This document shows, piece after piece, positions 32,301 to 38,758 of a stretch of DNA of 38,758 nucleotides (position 1 is its first letter; every line of letters starts with the position of its first letter). The notes beneath the pieces were generated by a model, which saw only the letters and a list, made by a program, of their open reading frames with translations, ran no database searches and had not been told where the DNA came from. Source of the DNA: an uncultured Kiloniellales bacterium. Lineage in GTDB: Bacteria > Pseudomonadota > Alphaproteobacteria > Kiloniellales > JAKSDN01. The translations under genes were made by a program, and so were the position numbers. Location of the stretch: contig CAMYKD010000015.1 in the NCBI GenBank assembly GCA_947258885.1, forward strand, positions 1 through 38,758, written 5' to 3'.

Positions 32301-33943
32301 GCTCCAAGGACAGCATCGAACACATAACCGAACGGGTGAAGGAGCTGAACGCGAACCGGGTCGTGATCGCCGCCTGTACGCCCTTGACGCACGAGCCCCT
32401 GTTCCAGGACAGCATCCGCGCCGCCGGGCTCAATCCCTACCTCTTCGAGATGGCGAACATCCGCAATCAGTGCTCCTGGGTGCACGGTCGCGATCCGGCG
32501 GTAACGGAAAAGGCCAAGGCGCTGGTGCGCATGTCGGCGGCCCGCGCGACCCAACTCGCGCCGCTCGAGACGGACAAGGTGCGCATGGGGCGCGCCGCCC
32601 TGGTGGTCGGCGGCGGCGCGGCCGGGATGACGGCGGCGCTCGAGCTCGCGGCCCAGAACTTCCCGGTACATCTGGTCGAGAAGAGCGACGCGCTCGGCGG
32701 CAACCTGCGCCGACTGCACTTCGGCATCGACGAGAGCGGGACCTCCACGAGCCTGCCGCTGGGCGCCGACGGCCGATATCTCGGCCCGCAGGACTTCCTC
32801 CGGCGGCTCCTCGGCGAGATCGAAACCAATCCACTGATCGCGGTCCACCTCGGGACCGAGGTGAGCGGCACCGCCGGTTTCGTGGGCAATTTCACCTCCA
32901 CCCTTCGGCCGACCGACCCCGACGACCCGCCGTTCGAGGTGAGCCACGGGGTGTCGATCCTCGCGACCGGCGGCGTCGAGTACCGCGGCGACGAGTACGG
33001 CTACGGCGCCAGCCCGCGCGTCGTCACCCAGCAGGAATTCGAGGCGCGGCTCGTGGGGCAGGGGGACGCGGGCGCCGAGGAGGCCGCGCTGCCCGGGTCC
33101 GTGGTAATGATCCAATGCGTCGGTCCGGCGGAACGGTACTGCGCCCGCGTCTGCTGCACCTCGGCGCTGAAGAACGCACTCATGCTGAAGCGCCTCGACC
33201 CCGAAACCCGGGTCACGATCCTCTATCGCGACATCCGCGTCTACGGGTTCAAGGAGCGTCTCTACACCGCGGCGCGCGAAAGCGGCGTGCTCTTCGTCCG
33301 CTACGACGAGACCCGCAAGCCCGAGGTCCGCGTCGCCGAGGACGACGGCGTCGAAGTCACGGTCTGGGAGGACGTGCTCGGCCGCGACCTCGTGCTGCGG
33401 CCCGACCTCCTGGTGCTCAGCACGCCGGTCGTGCCCTCGGCGGCGGCGCAGGAGCTGGGGCGCCGGCTCAGGTTGCCGACCGACGCCGACGGCTTCTTCC
33501 TCGAGGCGCACATCAAGCTGCGGCCGGTGGATTTCCTGTCGGAAGGCGTGTTCATGGCCGGCATGGCCCATTATCCCAAGCTGCTCGACGAGGCGATCGT
33601 GCACGCCAAGGCGGCGGCGGCCCGGGCGGCGGCGCTGCTGTCGCAGGATGCGATCACGACGGGCGGCCGTGTCGCGGCCGTCGACCAGGCGCGCTGCGTC
33701 GCCTGCCTCACCTGCCTGCGGACCTGCCCCTACGGCGCGGCCAACATCGCCGCCGACCTGGCCGGGACCGGCGGCATCGCCGGGGCCGCGACCATCGAGA
33801 GCGCCCTCTGCCGGGGCTGCGGCCTCTGTGCCGCGGCCTGCCCGGCCGGGGCCATCGAGCTCAAGCACTACACCGGCGCCCAGGTGATGGCGAAAGTCGA
33901 CGCGCTGTTCGAAGAGACCGCCAGGGAGGAGGTGCCGGCATGA
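29342..33943 (+). CDS. hdrA: HdrA-like flavoprotein with embedded GltD/NfnB-type NAD(P)H module
   Basis: 1533 residues, over twice the methanogen HdrA length. In order: HdrA FAD fold (VLVLGGGIAGMQASLDL, ~17) with PTNDCAMCTISP; a 4Fe-4S motif CNGCGKCAEVCPE (~116); a GltD-like insert starting PCRDACPAGQRAQGY (~165), with a second FAD fold VAIIGAGPCGLTVAQDL (~258), an NAD(P) fold VLVVGGGDVAVDVA (~396) and GIFAAGDSISG (~541); a Cys-rich cluster region CLSCGICSECLTCVQAC (~643); the rest of the first HdrA (FLQCVGSRD, ~737); a second HdrA unit (VCHCGTNIGGVVDVPGV ~950, VVGGGAAGMTAALEL ~1086); and two C-terminal 4Fe-4S motifs (CVACLTCLRTCP, CRGCGLCAAACP). Three flavins and at least four clusters suggest electron bifurcation or confurcation involving NAD(P)H. 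The ribosome site at ATG 29342 is poor; GTG 29252 is an alternative. The stop overlaps mvhD. Confidence 0.9.
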   Translation: MTGDGQSGDAKAVGAVLVLGGGIAGMQASLDLANGGYKVHLVEKKSAIGGHMAKLDKTFPTNDCAMCTISPRLVEVGRHPNIELLPDSELLGLEGRAGDFTATVRTRPRYIDLDRCNGCGKCAEVCPERLSNPFDEGLGERRAAYKLYPQATPDAFAIEKRGVAPCRDACPAGQRAQGYISLLREGRIDEAYRAIKEDNPFPGICGRICDHRCETACSRGKVDEPVNIHGLKRFIADAFYAGPRVKPEPAPRRYDERVAIIGAGPCGLTVAQDLCLEGYPVTVFEALPVAGGMLRFGVPDFRLPAAIVDREVRDIVDLGVDLRLGAPVESLDDLLDEGYAAVLMAVGAHEGIRLPIPGGDLDGILINTRFLRDVRLAELGAEGARDPRPDIEGKRVLVVGGGDVAVDVARTAVRLGARDVQMAVRGSGGKMPAKESEIARAREEGIRMHVGLNFLRVVDDGNGRAAGLECQRVERFETDETGRAVPLTAPGSEHVLAADVIVFSVGQRVGLAFIPDDAGVGVTPARTIAVDPDTFMTDRPGIFAAGDSISGTAFVIEAVAGGHSVAKAIHRHLRGETMKTARPAGPPVAELSQQEIDTRLLKGEIDYAPRTPMPEITVAGRAGNFTEIELGYSEQEAMAEAERCLSCGICSECLTCVQACGVDAIDHEMEESTRRIHVGAAILAPGFEPYRAELSEEFGLGRYPNVVTSLQFERLLSASGPTNGQVKRPSDDRTPRKIAFLQCVGSRDQTHDYCSAVCCMYGAKQAIMAIEHEPETQAQVFMMDVRAFSKGYEAYYRRARDKYGIEYTRCRISSLKEDPATGDLIVKYVDRAAPTESGVHEVAFDMVVLSVGMEVSEGVRELGRKLGLELDDHGFCRTVQFDPVHTSRPGVYAVGPFREPKDIAESLIEASAAAASAEGMLVGGRGTLTRAPAYAAERDVAEEDPRIAVFVCHCGTNIGGVVDVPGVACYARSLPGVVEAEESLYACSKDSIEHITERVKELNANRVVIAACTPLTHEPLFQDSIRAAGLNPYLFEMANIRNQCSWVHGRDPAVTEKAKALVRMSAARATQLAPLETDKVRMGRAALVVGGGAAGMTAALELAAQNFPVHLVEKSDALGGNLRRLHFGIDESGTSTSLPLGADGRYLGPQDFLRRLLGEIETNPLIAVHLGTEVSGTAGFVGNFTSTLRPTDPDDPPFEVSHGVSILATGGVEYRGDEYGYGASPRVVTQQEFEARLVGQGDAGAEEAALPGSVVMIQCVGPAERYCARVCCTSALKNALMLKRLDPETRVTILYRDIRVYGFKERLYTAARESGVLFVRYDETRKPEVRVAEDDGVEVTVWEDVLGRDLVLRPDLLVLSTPVVPSAAAQELGRRLRLPTDADGFFLEAHIKLRPVDFLSEGVFMAGMAHYPKLLDEAIVHAKAAAARAAALLSQDAITTGGRVAAVDQARCVACLTCLRTCPYGAANIAADLAGTGGIAGAATIESALCRGCGLCAAACPAGAIELKHYTGAQVMAKVDALFEETAREEVPA

Positions 33944-34443
33944 CCGCCACCGAGACCCCTTTCGAGCCGAGGATCGTCGCCTTTTGCTGCCGGCACTGCG
34001 CCTATGCGGCGGCGGACCTCGCCGGCACCTCGCGCCTCGCCTACCCGCCGGCGCTGAAGATCGTCGAGCTGCCCTGCACCGGGCGCGTCGATGTCCTCGA
34101 GTTGCTGCGCACCTTCGAGGACGGGGTGGACGGCCTCTTGGTCGCCGGTTGCCTCCCGGGACGTTGCCACTACCTGGCGGGCAACCTCCACGCCAGGCAG
34201 CGGGTGGACTACGCGCGGCGCTGGCTGGAGGACATCGGCCTCGAAGGCGAGCGCCTGCGCATGATCAACCTTTCCGCGGCGATGGGCGCGCAGTTCGCGG
34301 AGCTCGCCACGGAGATGGCCGAGACGATCAAGGACCTGGGCCCCAGCCCTCTCGGAACGCGGCAGACGGCGGGACAAGGCCTGTCGATCGGCTCCACGCC
34401 CTTGCCCGGCGAAGCGGTACACGATCATGGAGACGGACGATGA
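33940..34443 (+). CDS. mvhD: MvhD/FrhD-type hydrogenase iron-sulfur subunit
   Basis: A 167-residue protein of the MvhD family, the small [2Fe-2S] protein that passes electrons between HdrA and its partner enzyme. Family marks are the Cys pair CCRHCAYAAADLAG at the N-terminus, LPCTGRVDVLELLRTFEDG with the invariant PC.GRVD, and GLLVAGCLPGRCHYLAGNLHA with GC..G.CHY..GN; the four cluster cysteines are present. It is fused to nothing here, but its ATG overlaps the hdrA stop (ATGA), and its own stop overlaps the next gene, arguing for equal expression in one complex. GGAGG lies 8-9 nt upstream. No hydrogenase is encoded in the window, so the partner is likely MetV/MetF or a dehydrogenase elsewhere. 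Confidence 0.9.
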   Translation: MTATETPFEPRIVAFCCRHCAYAAADLAGTSRLAYPPALKIVELPCTGRVDVLELLRTFEDGVDGLLVAGCLPGRCHYLAGNLHARQRVDYARRWLEDIGLEGERLRMINLSAAMGAQFAELATEMAETIKDLGPSPLGTRQTAGQGLSIGSTPLPGEAVHDHGDGR

Positions 34444-35126
34444 TCGTCGCGAAACAGAAACCCCTTTCGGAACTCACCGCCATGCTGGACGGCTATCGCA
34501 ACGTGCTTGCCGTGGGCTGCGGCACCTGCGTCACCGTCTGCTTCGCCGGTGGAGTAAAGGAGGTCGGGATCCTCGCCTCGGCGCTGCGGATGGCGCGGCG
34601 GCTTGACGGCGAGCCGATGTCGGTCGCCGAGACCACGGTTCAGCGGCAGTGCGAGGCCGAGTACATCGCGCCGCTCGCCGAGGGACTCGACGAGTTCGAC
34701 GCCGTTCTGTCCCTGGGCTGCGGCGTGGGCGTCCAGACCCTGGCCGAGCGCTTCCCGGGCAAGCGCGTGCTCCCGGCGCTCGACACCGCCTTCATGGGCC
34801 TTCCCACGGAGCAGGGGGTGTGGGAGGAGCGCTGCCAGGGCTGCGGCCACTGCGTCCTCGACATCACCGGCGGCATCTGCCCGGTGAGCCGCTGCGCCAA
34901 GCAACTGATGAACGGCCCCTGCGGGGGCTCGCAGGGCGGCATGTGCGAGGTCGACACCGACACGCCCTGCGCCTGGCAGCTCATCTGGGAGCGCTTGGCC
35001 GGGCAGGGCCTGGCCGACCGCCTCCTGGAGATCCAGCCGCCGCGCGACTGGTCGACCAGCCGCGACGGCGGGCCGCGGCGCATCGTGCGCGACGATCTGC
35101 GCCTGCCCCCGGCAGAGGACGTCTGA
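34440..35126 (+). CDS. metV: MetV, methylene-THF reductase zinc/Fe-S partner subunit
   Basis: 228 residues of the 'methylene-tetrahydrofolate reductase C-terminal domain' family (MetV), the zinc/Fe-S subunit that accompanies MetF in acetogens. It begins with the typical KPLSELTAMLDGYRNVLAVGCGTCVTVCFAGG, followed by VLSLGCGVGVQTLAE. The Cys-rich end, CQGCGHCVLDITGGICP then CAKQLMNGPCGG, is the family hallmark and should bind metal or clusters. It feeds electrons to or from MetF, which is encoded 17 bp downstream. The start is ATG 34440, which overlaps the mvhD stop. E. coli-type MetF enzymes have no such partner, so its presence signals the ferredoxin/Hdr-linked form of the pathway. Confidence 0.9.
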   Translation: MIVAKQKPLSELTAMLDGYRNVLAVGCGTCVTVCFAGGVKEVGILASALRMARRLDGEPMSVAETTVQRQCEAEYIAPLAEGLDEFDAVLSLGCGVGVQTLAERFPGKRVLPALDTAFMGLPTEQGVWEERCQGCGHCVLDITGGICPVSRCAKQLMNGPCGGSQGGMCEVDTDTPCAWQLIWERLAGQGLADRLLEIQPPRDWSTSRDGGPRRIVRDDLRLPPAEDV

Positions 35127-35143
35127 AGGCAGAGGCCCGAACG

Positions 35144-36166
35144 ATGGACCAAATCTCAGCCCCGGCACCGGCGGCGCAGGCCCCCGCCCCGGTTCGAAGG
35201 TTCAAGTCGGGAAGCAACCTCGAACGTATGCTCGCCGCCGGTCATTTCGCGGTCACCGCCGAGATCGGCCCGCCGAAGAGCCATGACGCCGAGGTGATTC
35301 GAAGGAAGGCGGCATTGCTCGAGGGCTGCGTCGACGCCGCCAACATCACCGACAACCAGACGGCGGTCGTGCGGCTCAGCAGCATCGCCAGCGGCGCCAT
35401 CCTGGTCGGACAGGGGCTCGAGCCGGTCGTTCAGATGACCTGCCGCGACCGCAACCGCCTAGCCATGCAGAGCGACCTGCTCGGCGCGGCGGCGCTCGGC
35501 ATCCGCAACGTGCTGTGCCTGACGGGCGATCATCAGTCGCATGGCAACCATCCGGGCGCCAAGAACGTCCACGACATCGACTCGATCCAAATGGTGCGCA
35601 TGGTCAAGGAGATGCGGGACGAAGGCCTGTTCCAGTGCGGCGAGGAGATTTCCGGCGGCGGGCCGCCGCTCTTGATCGGCGCGGCGGCCAACCCCTTCGC
35701 CGACCCCTTCGAGCTGCGGGTGCACCGCCTGGCCAAGAAGGCGGCGGCCGGCGCCGACTTCATCCAGACGCAGCTCGTTTTCGATATGTCCCGGTTCCGC
35801 GAGTACATGAAGCGGGTCGTGGATCTGGGCCTGCACGAGAAAGTCGCGATCCTGGCCGGCGTCGGCCCGCTCAAGAGCGCCGGCATGGCGCGCCACATGC
35901 GCGACAAGGTCCCCGGAATGGTCGTCCCCGACGGCACCGTCGCGCGCATGGAGGCGGCCGTGGACGGCGTCGCCGCGGAGGACAAGCAGGCGCGGCGCGA
36001 GGCCTGGCGCGCCGAAGGGATCCGGATCTGTATCGAGCAGATCCGGGAGCTGCGGGAGATCGAGGGGCTGCGCGGCGTCCACATCATGGCGATCGAGTGG
36101 GAAGAGGCGGTACGGCCCATCGTCGAGGGCGCCGGCCTGTTTCCCCGGCCGGCACCGGAGGTGTGA
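35144..36166 (+). CDS. metF: 5,10-methylenetetrahydrofolate reductase
   Basis: 340 residues, with a TIM-barrel FAD enzyme of the MetF family from about residue 22: LERMLAAGHFAVTAEIGPPK (the catalytic Glu region), CVDAANITDNQ, VQMTCRDRNRLAMQSDLLGAAALGIRNVLCLTGD (with RDRN and TGD, folate- and FAD-contacting), and GADFIQTQLVFD. Residues 1-21 are an Ala/Pro-rich extension. It interconverts methylene-THF and methyl-THF. With MetV and the Hdr proteins beside it, this copy probably trades electrons through MetV and HdrA rather than free NADH, and could run in the methyl-oxidising direction. It precedes the HdrCB fusion by a 1-bp gap. The ribosome site is weak (GGCAGAGG). Confidence 0.92.
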   Translation: MDQISAPAPAAQAPAPVRRFKSGSNLERMLAAGHFAVTAEIGPPKSHDAEVIRRKAALLEGCVDAANITDNQTAVVRLSSIASGAILVGQGLEPVVQMTCRDRNRLAMQSDLLGAAALGIRNVLCLTGDHQSHGNHPGAKNVHDIDSIQMVRMVKEMRDEGLFQCGEEISGGGPPLLIGAAANPFADPFELRVHRLAKKAAAGADFIQTQLVFDMSRFREYMKRVVDLGLHEKVAILAGVGPLKSAGMARHMRDKVPGMVVPDGTVARMEAAVDGVAAEDKQARREAWRAEGIRICIEQIRELREIEGLRGVHIMAIEWEEAVRPIVEGAGLFPRPAPEV

Positions 36167-36167
36167 G

Positions 36168-37568
36168 ATGACGGCGGTGACAATGCCCGTGGCCGAGCCG
36201 CTCGCGGAGGTTGTTCTGCGGACTGCGGGTCAGAACGTCTACCGCTGCTACCAGTGCGTCAAATGCGCCAGCGGCTGCCCGCTCGCCGATGCCTTCGACC
36301 TCACGCCCGATCGCGTGGTGCGGAGCGTTCAGTTCGACGACGCGCAGGTTCTGGAGAGCAAAACGATCTGGCTGTGCGCGTCCTGCCAGACCTGTACGAC
36401 CCGCTGCCCGCAGGAGGTCGACGTCGCGGCCGTCATGGACGCGCTGCGCATGGAGGCCAAACGGCGCGGCGTGACGCCGGCAGTGCCCGAGATCGACGTC
36501 TTCAACCGGTTGTTCCTGCGGCTGGTCGAGGCCTTGGGCCGGCTCTACGAGCTGGGCCTGAGCCTGGCGTTCAACCTGGCCCGGAAAAAACCCTTGCACG
36601 AGCTCGGGCTGGGGCTCGCGCTGTTCAGGCGCGGCAAGCTGAAGCTGCGCCCGCCCTTTGCGCGCTCTCGGCGAAAGGTGGCACCCGTCGCGCAGCGAGG
36701 CGACCGGGCCGTCGGCTTCTTCCCCGGCTGCGCGCTCGATTCGACCGCCGCCGAGTACGGCCGCACGGTGCGCTCGGTCGCCGCCGCCCTCGACCTCGAG
36801 CTGGTCGAGCCGCCGGGCTGGGTCTGCTGCGGCTCGAGCCCCGCGCAGATGTCCGACGCTACGCTGGCCAAGGCGCTGCCCATGGAGACCATCGGCAGCG
36901 TCGAACAGATGGGGTTCGACACGGTGTCGACGCCCTGCAGCAAGTGCTTCGCGCGGCTCAAGTCCGCCGAGCACGCGGTCACCCGGGACGCGGAGACGGC
37001 CGAGATGGTGCAGGAGCGAACGGGCTATGCCTACGAGGGGACGGTGACGGTGCAGCACCTGCTCGATACGCTGGTCGACCACGCCGGCCTCGAGGCCGTC
37101 GCGGCGCGCGTCGAACGCCCGCTCGCCGGCCTCAAGGTCGCCTGCTACTACGGCTGCCTCATCACCCGGCCGGCCAAGCTGACCGGCGCCGAGCATCCCG
37201 AATATCCGACGAAGATGGACGCCCTCATGCGCGCGCTCGGCGCCGAGCCCGTGGACTGGTCCTACAAGACCGAATGCTGCGGCGGCGCGCTGAGCGTCAC
37301 GCAGACGCCGTTGGCGCTAGGCATGTCGCGTAAGGTCCTGGAGAATGCGCGCGACTGCGGGGCCGACGCGGTGGTCGCCATGTGCCCGATGTGCCACATG
37401 AACCTCGATACCCGGCAGCCGCAAATGGCGCTCGACGGCGCGACGCCGATATTCCACGCCACGCAACTCATGGTGCTCGCCTTCGGCCTGGGCGCCAAGG
37501 CGGCGGCGTTGAAGGGAAACGTGGTCGACCCCCGGCCCGTGTTGGAAGAGAGGAAACTCCTGACCTGA
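36168..37568 (+). CDS. hdrCB: HdrC-HdrB fusion subunit
   Basis: 466 residues joining two normally separate heterodisulfide reductase subunits. The N-terminus is HdrC: two 4Fe-4S motifs, CYQCVKCASGCP (~27-38) and CASCQTCTTRCP (~70-81). After a linker of ~100 residues comes HdrB with two complete CCG domains: Cys188-x31-Cys220-Cys221-x35-Cys257-x2-Cys260, and Cys330-x39-Cys370-Cys371-x34-Cys406-x2-Cys409. In methanogens the two CCG sites hold noncubane [4Fe-4S] clusters that split a disulfide. No heterodisulfide is known in this bacterial group, so the site may serve as an electron transfer point to MetV/MetF or act on another thiol or disulfide. The ATG follows the metF stop by one base, so coupling is tight. 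Confidence 0.92.
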   Translation: MTAVTMPVAEPLAEVVLRTAGQNVYRCYQCVKCASGCPLADAFDLTPDRVVRSVQFDDAQVLESKTIWLCASCQTCTTRCPQEVDVAAVMDALRMEAKRRGVTPAVPEIDVFNRLFLRLVEALGRLYELGLSLAFNLARKKPLHELGLGLALFRRGKLKLRPPFARSRRKVAPVAQRGDRAVGFFPGCALDSTAAEYGRTVRSVAAALDLELVEPPGWVCCGSSPAQMSDATLAKALPMETIGSVEQMGFDTVSTPCSKCFARLKSAEHAVTRDAETAEMVQERTGYAYEGTVTVQHLLDTLVDHAGLEAVAARVERPLAGLKVACYYGCLITRPAKLTGAEHPEYPTKMDALMRALGAEPVDWSYKTECCGGALSVTQTPLALGMSRKVLENARDCGADAVVAMCPMCHMNLDTRQPQMALDGATPIFHATQLMVLAFGLGAKAAALKGNVVDPRPVLEERKLLT

Positions 37569-37619
37569 CGAACCGGACCGGCCCGCCGCGACGCGCGTAA
37601 GACAGTCACGGAGCTGAAC

Positions 37620-38744
37620 ATGGGGCTTGAATTTCTCGAAGGAAACGAGGCCGTCGTCCGCGGGGCCCTGCGGGCGAAATGCGATTTCTTCGCCGGCTAC
37701 CCGATCACGCCGTCGTCGACGATCCTGCAAAGCATGCTGGAGCTGCTGCCGCAGGCCGGCGGCATCGGGATTCAGGCCGAGGACGAGATTGCCTCCATCG
37801 GCTTTTGCATCGGGGCGGCCATGGCGGGGCGCAAGGTGCTCACGGCCACGAGCGGCCCGGGCATCAGCCTGTACAGCGAAAACATCGGTCTGGCCATCAT
37901 GGGCGAGACGCCCATGGTGATCGTCAATGTCCAGCGCCAAGGGCCCGCCACCGGTTCCGCGACCAAAGGCGCCGAGGGCGACATTCAGTTCACCCGCTGG
38001 GTCACCTCGGGCGGGCTCCCGGTCATCGTCTTGAGCCCGGCCACGGTTGGCGAGAGCTACGAGCTCGCCTACAGAGCCTTCAATCTCGCCGAGCAGTACC
38101 GGGTGCCGGTCTTCCTGCTGACCAACAAGGAGATCGGCATGACGCGGGAATCCGTCGACCTCGACGCGATCGCGCTGCCCCCGCTCGTCGAGCGCAAGAG
38201 ACCCGACGGCACCCAGGACTACCTGCCGCACGACTTCGAAACGGCAAGCGACGTGCCGGCGTTTTCGGACTTCGGCGGCGATCGGATTGCCCGTTACACG
38301 ACCTCGACCCACGACAAGGGCGCCTACCTCACGGCCAGCCCCGCCGTGATCCAGGAGATGATCGACCACTACACGGCCAAGGTAGACGAGGCCGCCGACG
38401 ACATCGCCCTGGTGCGGGAGGACTGTCAGGACGAGGCGGAGATCCTGGTGCTCAGCTATGGCGTCACCTCCAGATCCGCCGACGTGGCCGTGCGGCAGGC
38501 CCGGGCCAAGGGCGTCAAGGTCTCCGCCCTGGTCCTCCAAACGCTCTATCCGGTTCCCGCGAAGGCGATCGCCCGGGCGATGGCGGGTGTCAGGAAGGTC
38601 ATAGTGCCCGAGATGAATATGGGGCAGTACCGGCTCGAGGTGGAGCGGCTGGCGCCCGCCGGCGTGGAGGTCGTGGGCGTGAACAAGATGGACACGACAC
38701 TCGTCTCCCCCGGGGAGATCCTGGAGCAGGGAGGCCTGTCATGA
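37620..38744 (+). CDS. korA: 2-oxoacid:ferredoxin oxidoreductase, alpha subunit
   Basis: A 374-residue alpha subunit of the 2-oxoglutarate/2-oxoacid:ferredoxin oxidoreductase family. GNEAVVRGALRAKCDFFAGYPITPSS opens the pyrimidine-binding domain (the YPITPSS motif is conserved), then EDEIASIGFCIGAAMAG and TATSGPGISLYSENIGLA. QRQGPATGSATKGAEGD matches the substrate/CoA-contacting loop of KorA. The C-terminal transketolase-like domain ends VPEMNMGQYRLEVERL. It should oxidise a 2-oxoacid with CoA and reduce ferredoxin with the beta subunit, whose gene overlaps its stop. The gamma domain of some PORs is absent, so it is the two-subunit type. The operon position suggests it supplies ferredoxin to the HdrA complex; the 51-bp gap after hdrCB has no promoter that I recognise. 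Confidence 0.92.
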   Translation: MGLEFLEGNEAVVRGALRAKCDFFAGYPITPSSTILQSMLELLPQAGGIGIQAEDEIASIGFCIGAAMAGRKVLTATSGPGISLYSENIGLAIMGETPMVIVNVQRQGPATGSATKGAEGDIQFTRWVTSGGLPVIVLSPATVGESYELAYRAFNLAEQYRVPVFLLTNKEIGMTRESVDLDAIALPPLVERKRPDGTQDYLPHDFETASDVPAFSDFGGDRIARYTTSTHDKGAYLTASPAVIQEMIDHYTAKVDEAADDIALVREDCQDEAEILVLSYGVTSRSADVAVRQARAKGVKVSALVLQTLYPVPAKAIARAMAGVRKVIVPEMNMGQYRLEVERLAPAGVEVVGVNKMDTTLVSPGEILEQGGLS

Positions 38745-38758
38745 GTACGATCGCATAT
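38741..38758 (+). CDS. korB: Start of the beta subunit of the 2-oxoacid:ferredoxin oxidoreductase (cut by window)
   Basis: ATGA overlap with the korA stop and GGGAGG eight to nine bases upstream mark a new gene; only six codons (MSTIAY) are visible. Identification as korB rests on its position after korA, where the beta subunit always follows in this family. Confidence 0.6.

Noticed and set aside
29780-33868. A 1362-codon open frame on the minus strand opposite hdrA
   Set aside because: It is a GC-driven shadow: it mirrors the codon pattern of hdrA, has low-complexity Asp/Gly/Arg/His-rich composition, and shows no domain. Similar long minus frames at 1850-3013, 4411-5721, 5933-7303 and 20699-22597 were rejected for the same reason.
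1-38758. CRISPR arrays, prophage genes, rRNA or a replication origin
   Set aside because: No regularly spaced repeats, phage structural genes, rRNA sequence or DnaA-box cluster were seen.

Overview
The window is GC-rich and densely coded. It looks like an alphaproteobacterial chromosome, probably Rhodospirillales-like. That placement is inferred from gene content and codon use (gatB, a soluble CZB chemoreceptor, a YfcG/YghU-type GST, heavy GC third positions); no 16S gene or other taxonomic marker is present.

Layout. (1) 1-11.9 kb is ordinary chromosome: the 3' part of gatB, a cytosolic chemoreceptor, an MFS exporter, a class V aminotransferase, an exported M23 peptidase, a TauE/SafE permease with a small membrane protein, a FemAB-like acyltransferase, a GST, a cystathionine beta-lyase and a small hypothetical gene. 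(2) 12.1-17.0 kb starts with tRNA-Ser(GCU), followed by a decayed IS6-like transposase scrap, a creatinase/ectoine-hydrolase-like M24 protein, a gamma-glutamyltransferase and an MmgE/PrpD protein. This looks like an accessory catabolic block next to a tRNA. (3) 17.0-29.0 kb is a respiratory module with its own regulators: a 547-bp control region (sigma-54 promoter and paired palindromes), a membrane-anchored 12-heme cytochrome c, a Tat-exported four-cluster Fe-S protein, a Tat-exported molybdopterin oxidoreductase, its TorD-like chaperone, a diheme cytochrome c, a rhodanese-like protein lacking the catalytic Cys, a small anchored cytochrome c, and then a PhnD-like periplasmic binding protein, a histidine kinase and an NtrC-type sigma-54 activator. 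(4) 29.1-38.76 kb, behind a perfect FNR/FixK-type box, is one tightly overlapped operon: a 1.5-kb-residue HdrA-GltD-HdrA flavoprotein, MvhD, MetV, MetF, an HdrC-HdrB fusion, KorA and the start of KorB.

How the parts fit. In region 3 the sensor trio has the layout of the AioXSR/ArxXSR systems that switch on arsenite oxidases through sigma-54, and the oxidoreductase operon carries a near-consensus sigma-54 promoter with two operator-like palindromes 94 bp apart. The enzyme itself lacks the usual NrfD-type membrane subunit; the anchored dodecaheme cytochrome probably takes its place. Its substrate cannot be read from the sequence (an oxyanion or sulfur compound is likely). Region 4 encodes what looks like a soluble electron-bifurcating or confurcating complex linking NAD(P)H, ferredoxin (from a 2-oxoacid oxidoreductase) and methylene-/methyl-tetrahydrofolate. 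That gene set is known from acetogens and other strict anaerobes and is unexpected beside aerobic-type alphaproteobacterial genes. The two systems are the most interesting content of the window; whether they work together is inference from adjacency only.
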